A DNA stretch of 13,920 nt from NCBI GenBank assembly GCA_022791355.1, contig JAAVYX010000233.1:1-13920 (forward strand), in the 5' to 3' direction. The DNA comes from Clostridiales bacterium. Lineage in GTDB: Bacteria; Bacillota; Clostridia; Oscillospirales; Acutalibacteraceae. This document shows positions 1-7,977 of the stretch, in pieces (positions within the stretch are counted from its first letter, which is position 1; every line of letters starts with the position of its first letter). Both the position numbers and the translations under genes were made by a program. The notes under the pieces are model-generated. The model saw only the letters and a list, made by a program, of their open reading frames with translations, was not told the DNA's origin and did not search any database.

Positions 1-8
1 GGGGTCTA

Positions 9-28
9 GAGGCGCTTTAGCGCCGGGA
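9..28. repeat. Short dispersed hairpin repeat, copy 1
   Basis: The 20-base element GAGGCGCTTTAGCGCCGGGA contains a perfect GGCGCT/AGCGCC stem. A second copy lies at 3398-3417 and differs only at two loop bases (18 of 20 identical). Both copies are intergenic and lead into similar downstream bases. A dispersed intergenic hairpin family is the simplest reading. No T-tract follows, so it is not a typical terminator. Confidence 0.6.
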
Positions 29-50
29 CGCCAGACGCTGCTAGACGTAA

Positions 51-89
51 TAATGGAGAATTGAGAAAAGAAAATCCGGCCCGAAGCCT
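51..89 (+). repeat. 39-base intergenic repeat, copy A
   Basis: This stretch begins TAATGGAG and ends CGAAGCCT. It aligns without gaps to 11883-11921 (+), about 29 of 39 identical by eye, and to the reverse complement of 11125-11163. It sits directly after a GC-rich hairpin, as the other copies sit beside GC-rich palindromes. It lies upstream of the aldo/keto reductase gene, but nothing shows that it acts on that gene. No clear -35/-10 pair was found in 1-154. Confidence 0.55.
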
Positions 90-154
90 CCCGCCCAGGC
101 GATAAAAAATAAAAAATCAAAATCATGTTTTAAAAAAGAAAGGCGGAGACAGCT

Positions 155-1288
155 ATGGCTGCAATTACAAAACGAAGCTTCTGCGGCAACCATGTATCCT
201 TGCTGGGATACGGCTGCATGCGTTTCCCGGAAAAGGAAGGAAAAATCGACAAGCCGGCGGCGGCCGCGCTGATAGACCGGGCGATAGCCGGCGGCGTCAA
301 CTATTTTGATACGGCCTGGCCCTATCACGGCGGCAAGTCCGAGGGTTTTTTGAAGGAGACCCTCATCGGCCGGTACGACCGGAAAAGCTATTACATAGCC
401 GATAAAATGCCCCTCTGGGATTTAAAGGAGCCGGAGGACCTGGAAAAAACTTTCAGGATTCAGCTAGAGCGGCTGGGCACGGACTATGTGGATTATTATC
501 TGCTCCACGCTCTTTCCAAAGACCTTTGGCAGAAGGCCCAGCGTTTGGGCGCGCCCGCCTTTTTGGATCGTCTCAAGGCCGAAGGCCGGGTAAAGCACGC
601 CGGCTTTTCCTTCCACGATTCCCCCGAAGTGCTGCAAACTATCCTGGAGGCTCATGACTGGGATTTCGTCCAGCTGCAAATCAACTATTACGACTGGCGG
701 CACGGCCGGGCCGACGAGATGTATAAGATGTGTGCGGATAGGGGACTGCCGGTCATCGTCATGGAGCCGGTACGGGGCGGCGGTCTGGCCCGCATGCATA
801 AGGATATGGTGCGCGTCTTCACCGACGCGCGGCCGGAGGCTTCGGTGGCCTCCTGGGCCATCCGATTCGCGGCCTCCCTGCCCGGCGTGGCCACCGTGCT
901 CAGCGGCATGACCGCGATAGACCAGCTGGAGGACAATCTGGCCGCCCTGTCTCCTCTGACCCCGCTTGACAAGACCGAGTACGACGCGGTGGAACGGGCT
1001 ATGGACGTCATGGACGCGCTGCCGGTTACCGGCTGTACCGGCTGCCGGTATTGTAAGGACTGTCCCAAAGGCCTGGACATCGCCCATCTGCTGGCCTGCT
1101 ATGACAACTATCTTAAGTTCGATAACGACTATCATATCAAGCAGCGGTATCTGAAGGATACGCCACCTGACAAGCAAGGGGCGGCCTGCGTGGCCTGCGG
1201 TGCCTGTATGAAGGTCTGTCCCCAGCATCTGGAGATCCCCGCGCTGCTAAAAAGGGTGCACGCTGCGGCTATGGAAATGGCCGAGTAA
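155..1288 (+). CDS. Aldo/keto reductase with C-terminal 4Fe-4S ferredoxin-like domain
   Basis: The 377-residue protein has an N-terminal aldo/keto reductase barrel (about residues 5-285) fused to a ferredoxin-like tail. The usual tetrad is visible: Asp52, Tyr57, Lys84 and His118 (in the YYLLHAL context). The tail has two cysteine sets: C294, C297, C300, C303-Pro, and C345, C348, C351, C355-Pro. The second has classic CxxCxxCxxxCP spacing and the first is one residue tighter before Pro. Members of this family are cytoplasmic oxidoreductases common in anaerobes, and their physiological substrate is generally unknown. The start is supported by GGCGGAG six bases upstream. The gene stands alone, with a hairpin terminator 27 bases after the stop. 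I am sure of the family but cannot name the substrate. Confidence 0.93.
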   Translation: MAAITKRSFCGNHVSLLGYGCMRFPEKEGKIDKPAAAALIDRAIAGGVNYFDTAWPYHGGKSEGFLKETLIGRYDRKSYYIADKMPLWDLKEPEDLEKTFRIQLERLGTDYVDYYLLHALSKDLWQKAQRLGAPAFLDRLKAEGRVKHAGFSFHDSPEVLQTILEAHDWDFVQLQINYYDWRHGRADEMYKMCADRGLPVIVMEPVRGGGLARMHKDMVRVFTDARPEASVASWAIRFAASLPGVATVLSGMTAIDQLEDNLAALSPLTPLDKTEYDAVERAMDVMDALPVTGCTGCRYCKDCPKGLDIAHLLACYDNYLKFDNDYHIKQRYLKDTPPDKQGAACVACGACMKVCPQHLEIPALLKRVHAAAMEMAE

Positions 1289-1314
1289 AGAACATATCGG
1301 TCGATGTCCGTATC

Positions 1315-1347
1315 AAACGCCTCGTTGCGTGAGCGGCGAGGCGTTTT
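1315..1347 (+). terminator. Hairpin terminator after the aldo/keto reductase gene
   Basis: AAACGCCTCG (1315-1324) pairs perfectly with CGAGGCGTTT (1337-1346) around a 12-base loop, giving a 10-bp stem that ends in four T residues. The T-tract is short, so efficiency is uncertain. Its position just after the stop codon supports the call. Confidence 0.65.
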
Positions 1348-1550
1348 GGCGGCCTCGCCATATAATTTTCAGTCGTCGGCGGCATGGCCCGCACGTTATT
1401 TTTCACCGCTGTTCATTCGAACGGACAGTCGTTTTACAAGAATTTTATATAGCTTCTGCTTTTGGGAGAATGACCGGAAAAGCCGATATGTTTTCAATCA
1501 GAAAAGCTCTTTCGCATTAATTTGTTTTTGAACAGGAATGGGAGATGAAA

Positions 1551-2753
1551 ATGGATAAGCAAACCGAACAATCCATATATGAGATTTTGCATACAATGGA
1601 CGAGGCGCTGGCGCATTTGCAGTTATCGGAAAACGAGGAGCTGCGTCAACTGCTGCAAAGCGGCCGTCAGGCGGTGACCGAGACCTTGGACGGCGCTTTG
1701 GACTGTTCGCTCAGCCAGCGTATTGACGCGGATCAATTATCCGATGCAGATTGGGTCCGGACCGCCTACCGGATTATGGAGGAAATTTCCGATCCCTTTG
1801 AGCCGAGAAACGCTTTTGACAGAAAATTTGTAAACCTGCTGGGCGATATCTGGTCTCACAGCCGTCGGGAATTGTTCTTGTCAATGGTGCATGATTTGAA
1901 AAAACTGCAAAACACTTCTACAGAGAACTATGAGGGCCTGGTAGAGTATTTTGCGCGCTTTCCCTTTTGGGGAACATTGGACCCAAAATCGGGGGATTAT
2001 AATACGCTGGAGCTGCGCGCGGCGGTTTTAAAGCGGCATAGCTATGATTTTTTGTGGCTCTACCGCCGTTTGGAGGATTATTTGTCCAAGCGTACCCTGT
2101 ACGCGATTTTGAAAAATTGGGCGTCGCTGGACTTTGCAGAGCTCGCCTTGGTCAGATCCATCTTTCCGGATTATTGGGAGCCTGATATCTTCCCGGATAA
2201 CCATGACGACGTCTTTGTAGACGTAGGGGCGTATATCGGCGATTCCATCGTGGAATATCTGAATATGTACGGGAAAGACTACCAAAAGATTTACGCTTAC
2301 GAAATTTCCCCGGACAGCTACGATCAGCTTTGTCAAAATATAGCCGCCAACAAGCTTTCCAATGTGGTCACCAGGCGCAAGGGCGTGGGCCGGTCCAGGG
2401 GAGAGCTGTTTGTGGACGCCAATCAGACCGACGCGTCCGCCAATCAGCTGCGCGATCAGCAGAAAGAAGCTGGCCAGAAGGTTGAAGTCGTACCCTTGGA
2501 CGAGGACCTGGAGGACGTCATGACCTTTTTGAAGATGGACATTGAAGGGGCGGAGCAGGACGCGCTGCTGGGCTGTGAACAAACCATCCGCCAGCATCAC
2601 CCAAAGCTTGCCATCTGCGTCTATCACGGATATGAGGATCTTTGGAAGATTCCCAGTATGATAGACCGTATGTATCCAGGATATAAGTTTTACCTGCGGC
2701 ATTACGGCGGCAATCTGATTCCAACGGAATTCGTACTGCTGTGCAAACCGTAA
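1551..2753 (+). CDS. FkbM-family SAM-dependent methyltransferase
   Basis: A C-terminal methyltransferase domain of FkbM type covers about residues 210-400 (numbered from the ATG at 1545). The SAM-binding motif I is VFVDVGAYIGDS (223-234), an acidic YAYEISPD follows (250-257), and FLKMDIEGAEQDALL (328-342) is the hallmark FkbM motif. The first ~200 residues are helical and charged and were not recognised. They make the protein longer than a minimal FkbM domain. FkbM enzymes are O-methyltransferases often acting on sugars or polyketides, but the acceptor here is unknown and no glycan or secondary-metabolite genes adjoin. I chose the ATG at 1551 because GGGAG lies six bases upstream. The in-frame ATG at 1545 has AGGA seven bases upstream and would add two residues. 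The upstream region is more AT-rich than the gene. It contains a weak promoter-like pair (CGGACA at 1422, TATATA at 1446), which I do not annotate. Confidence 0.88.
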   Translation: MDKQTEQSIYEILHTMDEALAHLQLSENEELRQLLQSGRQAVTETLDGALDCSLSQRIDADQLSDADWVRTAYRIMEEISDPFEPRNAFDRKFVNLLGDIWSHSRRELFLSMVHDLKKLQNTSTENYEGLVEYFARFPFWGTLDPKSGDYNTLELRAAVLKRHSYDFLWLYRRLEDYLSKRTLYAILKNWASLDFAELALVRSIFPDYWEPDIFPDNHDDVFVDVGAYIGDSIVEYLNMYGKDYQKIYAYEISPDSYDQLCQNIAANKLSNVVTRRKGVGRSRGELFVDANQTDASANQLRDQQKEAGQKVEVVPLDEDLEDVMTFLKMDIEGAEQDALLGCEQTIRQHHPKLAICVYHGYEDLWKIPSMIDRMYPGYKFYLRHYGGNLIPTEFVLLCKP

Positions 2754-2770
2754 ATACAATAAAAGGAAAG

Positions 2771-2806
2771 AAGGCGTCCGGCCGTATACAAGCCGGGCGC
2801 CTTTTT
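2771..2806 (+). terminator. Rho-independent terminator of the FkbM gene
   Basis: AAGGCGTCCGGC (2771-2782) pairs with GCCGGGCGCCTT (2792-2803) through 12 pairs, including one G-T wobble, around a nine-base loop. It is followed by TTTTT. It starts 18 bases after the stop codon. This is a textbook intrinsic terminator. Confidence 0.88.
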
Positions 2807-3278
2807 ATATGAAGGGGAGGCCGGTAAAACGGCCCTGCCCTGGTATCATTATATGCGGCCGCTGCGGATTGGTGCAGGCGGAAGAGAAGAGCCGCTTTGC
2901 CGAGGTATGAGGAAACGGAAGGAACCGGCGGCTGGCCGGGCGAATCGAAAACACCGTTTTTTCAGGGAGACGTCGGCCGCATCCGAAATGCCGGGAAATA
3001 CTTGCGCAGACTTTTGACGTTTTTCCATATCGATCCATTTTGGCAAAAATACGGCCGTTGCCTCATTGAGGGAATCCGCCTCAGCGCAGGATGACAAACG
3101 CAAACGCATTCTCCTATATTACACGGAAAAAATTTGCGCATCAGAACGCCCTCTTTCCCGAAAAACTCCCGCATTTCTTTGGCCTCAAACAAATTCTGGA
3201 AAACGCCGTCGAATTTCCCGGGAAATAATATGTTTTACATGCATTTTTGCGGGAGACTCTGGCGTTTCTGACCGGCGC

Positions 3279-3342
3279 CCCGGTTTGTCCTTTGGCCAAA
3301 CCTCTTTTTGGTGTTCCCGGTTTGTCCTTTGGCCAAACCTCT
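3279..3342. repeat. Two-copy tandem repeat, 27 bases at 37-base period
   Basis: The 27-base unit occurs identically at 3279-3305 and 3316-3342. Each unit contains the 10-bp palindrome TTTGGCCAAA. Two exact copies separated by a 10-base spacer exclude chance. It is too short and has too few copies for a CRISPR array. Confidence 0.85.
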
Positions 3343-3372
3343 AGGAGCGTTCTTTGCGGGAAGCAATGTAAA

Positions 3373-3417
3373 GGCGCCTTAGCGCCGCCGCCAGATAGAG
3401 GCGCTGAAGCGCCGGGA
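3373..3417. repeat. Paired GC hairpins including dispersed repeat copy 2
   Basis: GGCGC/GCGCC (3373-3377 with 3382-3386, loop CTTA) is followed by the 20-base hairpin repeat at 3398-3417, which matches 9-28 except for two loop bases. Similar bases follow both copies (GGGACGCCAGACG here-type in copy 1, GGGAGGCCGGAACG in copy 2), so the homology extends past the hairpin. Confidence 0.6.
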
Positions 3418-3559
3418 GGCCGGAACGTCCTTTTTACCTTCATATAGATGCTCCCGAAGAAAATCCATGCTTCTTTTGCAGAAATTTCCCGAAATACGTC
3501 CGTATTTCAGCGCGCCCGCCGCTCGACGCTGGACAAACGTCGGGTAACGCGCCAGCCCG

Positions 3560-5545
3560 CTAGGCCGACTGCCCCGCGCTGGAAAACTGGCTTAAATAGA
3601 GGTCGGCGTAGAAGCCCTTTTGGGCCATGAGCTCCTCATGGGTTCCCTGCTCGATGATGTCGCCGTGGTTCATGACCAGGATCAGGTCGGCGCCCCGGAT
3701 GGTGGACAGGCGATGGGCGATGACAAAGCTGGTGCGGCCCTCCATGAGCTTGTTCATTGCCTTCTGAATGAGCACCTCGGTGCGGGTGTCCACGCTGGAG
3801 GTGGCCTCGTCTAGGATGAGAATGGCCGGGTCGGCCAGGATGGCTCGGGCGATGGTCATCAGCTGCTTCTGGCCTTGAGAGAGATTGGAGGCCTCCTCGT
3901 TGATGACCGTATCGTACCCTTCCGACAGGGTGCGGACAAATCGATCCACATAGGCCGCCTTGGCCGCTTTGTAGATATCCTCATCAGAAACGTCGTCCCG
4001 GGAGTAGGCGATATTATCCCGAATGGAGCCGCCGAAGAGCCATGTGTCCTGCAATACCATGCCGAAGAGACTGCGCAGGCTTTCCCGCTTGATTTGGGTG
4101 ATATCCACCCCGTCTATCAGGATCTTGCCCCCGTTCAGCTCATAGAACCGCATGAGCAGGTTGACCAGGGTGGTCTTGCCCGCGCCGGTGGGGCCGACGA
4201 TGGCCACGGTCTGACCGGGCTGGACCTGAAGGTTCATATCCGAGATCAGGATTTTGTCCTCCCGATAGCCGAACTGTACATGCTCGAAGGTCACCTGGCC
4301 CTTGGGCTCGGTAAGCGCCACGGCGTCCGGAGCGTCGGGCCGCTCCTCGGCGGCGTCCATGATCTCGAAGACCCGCTCGGCCGAGGCGGCGGTGGACTGG
4401 AGGATGTTCATGATGTTGGCCGTCTGTACGATGGGCTGGGTGAACTGGCGGGAATACTGGGTGAAGGCCACTACGTTGCCCAGAGAGATCAGTCCCCTGG
4501 TGGAGAAGAGGCCGCCGGCCACGCAGATCAGGAGAAAGCCCAGGTTGTTGATAAAGTTGGTCAGGGGCATGATGAGCCCGGAGATAAACTGGGATTTCCA
4601 GCCGGCCGTAAACAGCCGCTGGTTGATGGAGTCGAACTGCTCCACCGCCTTTTCCTGCCGTCCGTAGGCCGTGACGACCTGGTGGCCGGAATAGATTTCC
4701 TCCACGTGGCCGCTCAAAGCGCCCAATTCCTTCTGATTGGAGGCGAACTGCTTTTGGGAGTGCTTGGCGATGAGCAGGGCGATAAGGACGATGAGGGGCA
4801 GGGTGGCCACCGAAATCAGGGTCAGCCAGCCGCTGATGGAGAGCATCATGATCAGCACGCTGACGATGGTGACTACTGAGGTGATGATCTGGGTCAGGGA
4901 CTGCTGGAGGGTGTTGGAGATATTGTCGATATCGTTGGTGACCCGGCTGAGGATTTCGCCGTGGGTGTAGGCGTCGAAATACTTGATGGGAAGACGATTG
5001 AGCTTTGAACTCACGTCGTCCCGCATTTTGCGGACGATTTTCTGGGTCAGCCCCGCCATGACGAAGGACTGGATAAAGCTAAACAGGGCGCTGAAGGCGT
5101 AGAGTCCCAAGCAAAGCAGGAGGATTTTCCAGATGTAGGAGAAATCCATGGCGGGGCGATGGTCAAAGGGCATGTCGGCAATGGCCTGCCGGGCGTTTTC
5201 AGAAATGGCAGCGGCCTGCTCGGCCGGCAGGCGGTCCAGGATTTGTCCGCCGGTCATACCGGTCAGCTGGGGCGGAATCTCCCCGCCGAACTGCTCGGCC
5301 ACCCGGTCGTAGATCATCCGCTGCATGACGGTGGTCTGAATACTGGTAGTGGCCTTGCCCATCTGCTTGGGGGCCACGGTTGTGAAAATGGTGGATAAAA
5401 CGGTTACAAGCAGCACGAAAAGCAGAACGATTTTGGCCGTCTTGAAATAGCCGGCCAAACGCAGGATGGTCCCCCCGAAGTTTTTGACCTTGGGCTGGGC
5501 GTGCCCGCCCCCGTGGCCCATCGGTCCTCTCATAGGCGCGCTCAT
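3560..5545 (-). CDS. Heterodimeric ABC exporter, catalytically complete half
   Basis: The 661-residue protein has a fused membrane and nucleotide-binding domain. TM1 is near residues 38-58. An ~80-residue extracytoplasmic insertion follows before TM2 (about 138-163), as seen in BmrD/YheH-type subunits. The nucleotide domain spans about 417-650. It has Walker A GPTGAGKTT (451-459), Q-loop Gln499, signature LSQGQ (555-559, Gln instead of the usual Gly), Walker B LILDE (576-580) with the catalytic Glu, and H-loop His611. The variant signature with intact Walker B and His matches the consensus-site half of exporters such as TM287/288 and BmrCD. The start overlaps the stop of the partner gene by four bases (ATGA), with GGAGGAGA upstream. 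It probably exports hydrophobic or drug-like compounds with the product of 5542-7269. Substrate is unknown. A Gly/His-rich cytoplasmic N-terminus precedes TM1. Confidence 0.95.
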   Translation of the reverse strand: MSAPMRGPMGHGGGHAQPKVKNFGGTILRLAGYFKTAKIVLLFVLLVTVLSTIFTTVAPKQMGKATTSIQTTVMQRMIYDRVAEQFGGEIPPQLTGMTGGQILDRLPAEQAAAISENARQAIADMPFDHRPAMDFSYIWKILLLCLGLYAFSALFSFIQSFVMAGLTQKIVRKMRDDVSSKLNRLPIKYFDAYTHGEILSRVTNDIDNISNTLQQSLTQIITSVVTIVSVLIMMLSISGWLTLISVATLPLIVLIALLIAKHSQKQFASNQKELGALSGHVEEIYSGHQVVTAYGRQEKAVEQFDSINQRLFTAGWKSQFISGLIMPLTNFINNLGFLLICVAGGLFSTRGLISLGNVVAFTQYSRQFTQPIVQTANIMNILQSTAASAERVFEIMDAAEERPDAPDAVALTEPKGQVTFEHVQFGYREDKILISDMNLQVQPGQTVAIVGPTGAGKTTLVNLLMRFYELNGGKILIDGVDITQIKRESLRSLFGMVLQDTWLFGGSIRDNIAYSRDDVSDEDIYKAAKAAYVDRFVRTLSEGYDTVINEEASNLSQGQKQLMTIARAILADPAILILDEATSSVDTRTEVLIQKAMNKLMEGRTSFVIAHRLSTIRGADLILVMNHGDIIEQGTHEELMAQKGFYADLYLSQFSSAGQSA

Positions 5546-7269
5546 GCGATCTCCTCCTCACTGTGCTGGCTCAAGACGATTTCCCGATAAACCGGACAGC
5601 TTTCAAACAGCTCCTTATGGGTTCCCGCGCCGGCCAGCTCCCCGTCGGCCAGCACCAGGATCTGTTCGGCCTGCATGATGGTAGAGACCCGCTGGGCGAC
5701 CACCAGCATGATGGAATCGGCGGTTTCTTCCTTCAAAGCGGCCCGGAGCTTTGCGTCGGTTTTGAAGTCCAGGGCGGAAAAGCTGTCGTCAAAAATATAA
5801 ATTTCGGGCCTTCGCACCAAGGCTCTGGCGATGGACAGGCGCTGCTTCTGTCCGCCCGAGAGATTGACGCCGCCCTGGGCCAGCAGCGCGTCGTACCCGT
5901 CGGGCTTGGACTCAATGAAGTCGGCCGCCTGGGCCACCTGGGCCGCGTGACGGACCTCCTGGTCGGTGGCGTCCTCCTTGCCGAAGCGGATGTTTTCGGC
6001 AATCGTTCCGGTGAAGAGCACCGCCTTCTGGGGAACCAGTCCGATGCGGCGGCGCAGCCCGGCCTGGGGAATTTCCCGAATATCCACCCCATCCAGCAGG
6101 ATCTGGCCGGATTCAATATCGTAAAACCGGGAGACAAGGTCGATCAGGGTAGTTTTGCCCGCGCCGGTAGAGCCGATGACGGCGGTGGTCTGACCGGCCT
6201 TGGCGGTAAAGGAAATGTGGGAGAGCACCGGCTCCTCAGCCCCCGCAAAGCGGAAGGTCACGTCCCGGAATTCCAGAGTCCCCCGGCCTGTCTCGGGAAG
6301 GGAGGCGGGCTGCCGGGGATCGAAAATCTCCCCCTCCGAAGCCAGCACCTTGTTGATGCGTTCGGCCGATACGGCGGCCCGGGGAATGAACACAAAGATC
6401 ATGGAAACCATAATCAGGGACATCATGATCTGCATGACGTACTGGATAAAGGCCGACATCTGGCCAACCTCCAGACTTCCTGTATCGATCAGCCCGGCGC
6501 TGACCTGGGTGATGAGCAGGGTGGTCAGGTTCATGATGAGCAGGGTGACCGGCATCATGACGGCCATAAGCCGGGCGATTTTTAGAGCGGTGCCGGTCAG
6601 GTCGGCGTTGGCAGCCTCAAACCGCTTCTGCTCCTTCTCGGTGCGGTTGAAGGCCCGGATGACCCGCACGCCGGTCAGATCCTCCCGCATGACCTGGTTT
6701 AAGTTATCCAGCTTTTTCTGCTGGGCTTTGAAAAGGGGATTGCCCTTGATAAAGATGCAGACCACGAAAACCGCTACGACCAGTATGACCGCCGCGATGA
6801 TCCAGGACAGGGAGGGAGCGGTGCGCACGGCCATAATGACGCCGCCTATCCCCATAACCGGGGCCATGATCATCAGGCGGGACATGACGATGAACTGCTG
6901 CAGCTGGGTTACGTCGTTGGTGGTGCGGGTGATGAGGGAGGCGGTGCCGAACTGGCTCAACTGGTTATTGGTGGCCCCCGTCACCTTGGTGAAAACGGCC
7001 CGGCGCAGGTTCTTGGCCAGCCCCGCCCCGCAGACGGCCGCCAGCAGGGAGGCGATGACGGCGCTGACCGACACGATGGCGGCGAAAAGCAGCATCTGGA
7101 GGCCAGCCTCCCAGATCATGGCGTCGTTGCCCTGGGTGATGCCCTGGTCGATGATGACCTGCATTTTTTTGGGCAAAGTTAGGTCGGCCATACTCTGGAT
7201 AAAGATAAAGACGATGACCACGGCGTAATAGCCGCCGTAGGTTCCCATTTTTTTGAAAACCTTCAGCAT
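5542..7269 (-). CDS. Heterodimeric ABC exporter, degenerate-site half
   Basis: The 575-residue protein has a six-helix membrane domain (about residues 12-305) and a nucleotide-binding domain (about 330-570). Walker A is GSTGAGKTT (366-374), Q-loop Gln414, and the signature is the canonical LSGGQ (470-474). Walker B is YIFDD (491-495), with Asp495 in place of catalytic Glu, and the H-loop His is Gln526 (AQRVSTI). Both changes are the known marks of the non-hydrolysing site in heterodimeric exporters of the BmrC/TM287 type. Together with 3560-5545 it should form one inner-membrane transporter with one active ATP site. Its AAGGAGG ribosome site lies inside the end of marR, and its start overlaps the marR stop by seven bases, indicating translational coupling. 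Confidence 0.95.
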   Translation of the reverse strand: MLKVFKKMGTYGGYYAVVIVFIFIQSMADLTLPKKMQVIIDQGITQGNDAMIWEAGLQMLLFAAIVSVSAVIASLLAAVCGAGLAKNLRRAVFTKVTGATNNQLSQFGTASLITRTTNDVTQLQQFIVMSRLMIMAPVMGIGGVIMAVRTAPSLSWIIAAVILVVAVFVVCIFIKGNPLFKAQQKKLDNLNQVMREDLTGVRVIRAFNRTEKEQKRFEAANADLTGTALKIARLMAVMMPVTLLIMNLTTLLITQVSAGLIDTGSLEVGQMSAFIQYVMQIMMSLIMVSMIFVFIPRAAVSAERINKVLASEGEIFDPRQPASLPETGRGTLEFRDVTFRFAGAEEPVLSHISFTAKAGQTTAVIGSTGAGKTTLIDLVSRFYDIESGQILLDGVDIREIPQAGLRRRIGLVPQKAVLFTGTIAENIRFGKEDATDQEVRHAAQVAQAADFIESKPDGYDALLAQGGVNLSGGQKQRLSIARALVRRPEIYIFDDSFSALDFKTDAKLRAALKEETADSIMLVVAQRVSTIMQAEQILVLADGELAGAGTHKELFESCPVYREIVLSQHSEEEIA

Positions 7270-7751
7270 GGTTTTTTCCTCCTTTTGATAGGATTGCCGG
7301 CTCGCTTCTCTGTCTGGTATTCCCGAATCCGGTCAAGGATGCGGACAAAGTCCGCCGTATCCTTGGGACCTAAGAAGGCGGCCAGGGAGGAAACGTCGCG
7401 CAGCATGTACGCCCGGATTTCCTCCATTTGCCGCCTGCCCTTCTCGGTCAGGCATACCCGCACCACCCGCCGGTCGGATGGGTCGGACATACGGGCCAGG
7501 TATCCCGCCCGTTCCAATGGATTGACGTGCTGGGTAACGGCCGCCGCTGTTGCGCCGAAGGCGGCGCTGAGCTCGGACACGGTCATTCCCTGCCTGCCTT
7601 CGCCCGGCTGGAAGGACTGCTCGAAAAGCTGGAAAAGCAGCATCATTTCCCCCGGCCGGATGCCGTTTATGGGCTTTGGGGATAGCTTGTGATGGCGCAG
7701 CTGAAAGAGGGCGGAAAAGAGCGCCTCGGTCTGCGCGGGGTGTTCATCCAT
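7263..7751 (-). CDS. MarR-family transcriptional regulator
   Basis: The 162-residue protein has the MarR winged-helix layout. Dimerisation helices flank the core, the helix-turn-helix is about residues 57-81 (MTVSELSAAFG through VTQHVNPLERAGYL), and the wing has the typical DPSDRRVVRVCLTEKG (90-105). It is the first gene of an operon with the two ABC exporter halves, overlapping the next gene by seven bases. By analogy with other marR-transporter operons it probably represses itself and the exporter until a ligand binds. The ligand is unknown. GGAGGCGAGG just upstream supports the start. The Lys/Arg-rich C-terminus is largely dictated by the overlapping ribosome site of the next gene. Confidence 0.93.
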   Translation of the reverse strand: MDEHPAQTEALFSALFQLRHHKLSPKPINGIRPGEMMLLFQLFEQSFQPGEGRQGMTVSELSAAFGATAAAVTQHVNPLERAGYLARMSDPSDRRVVRVCLTEKGRRQMEEIRAYMLRDVSSLAAFLGPKDTADFVRILDRIREYQTEKRAGNPIKRRKKPC

Positions 7752-7771
7752 ATGCCTCGCCTCCAGAAGCT

Positions 7772-7798
7772 TTAGTTACTAAATTATTTAGATGCTAA
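7772..7798. promoter_or_regulatory. Palindromic candidate MarR operator
   Basis: A 27-bp imperfect palindrome is centred on 7785. The inner CTAAAT-T-ATTTAG is perfect, and outer TTAG/CTAA arms also match, giving 10 of 13 paired positions. It begins 20 bases upstream of the marR start. A minus-strand -10-like TATACT lies at 7806-7801, which would put the transcription start inside the palindrome. No good -35 was found. Size and AT-rich symmetry fit a MarR dimer site, and binding is inferred. Confidence 0.65.
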
Positions 7799-7977
7799 GA
7801 AGTATATGCCCGGCAAAATACGGTTGTGTGAACGAATTGTAAAAAACTTTTAAAGATAAATTGGAAAAGGCAGGATGGGATAGGGCGGACAGGAAGAGCG
7901 CACAATAAGTTTGCGGCTATGGGTCTGTTTTTGTGCCAAAAGCGGATCACATCGTATAGCCCAAGGGAGGAAATACA

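Larger units (their letters stand above)
2807..3559. other. Gene-poor intergenic region with repeats
   Basis: No open frame here has a convincing ribosome site, recognisable domain or coding-like composition. The stretch holds a perfect 14-bp palindrome ATTTCCCGGGAAAT (3213-3226), a 27-base tandem repeat (3279-3342), two adjacent GC hairpins (3373-3417) and a near-perfect palindrome GAAATACGTCCGTATTTC (3491-3508). The end of the convergent ABC operon at 3560 has no clear minus-strand terminator in this region. Confidence 0.6.

Noticed and set aside
464..1228. 254-codon minus-strand frame inside the aldo/keto reductase gene
   Set aside because: The plus-strand gene has catalytic and Fe-S motifs, and the antisense product has none.
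2805..3192. Small frames on both strands in the gap after the FkbM gene
   Set aside because: They overlap one another, lack ribosome sites and show no recognisable domain or membrane segment.
3875..4879. Long plus-strand open frame (334 codons) opposite the ABC gene
   Set aside because: It is a shadow of the minus-strand ABC gene in GC-rich DNA. The minus frame has all ABC motifs, and this one gives a His/Gly/Asp-rich product without domains.
5563..7228. Two long plus-strand frames opposite the second ABC gene
   Set aside because: Antisense shadows of a fully recognised ABC exporter gene.
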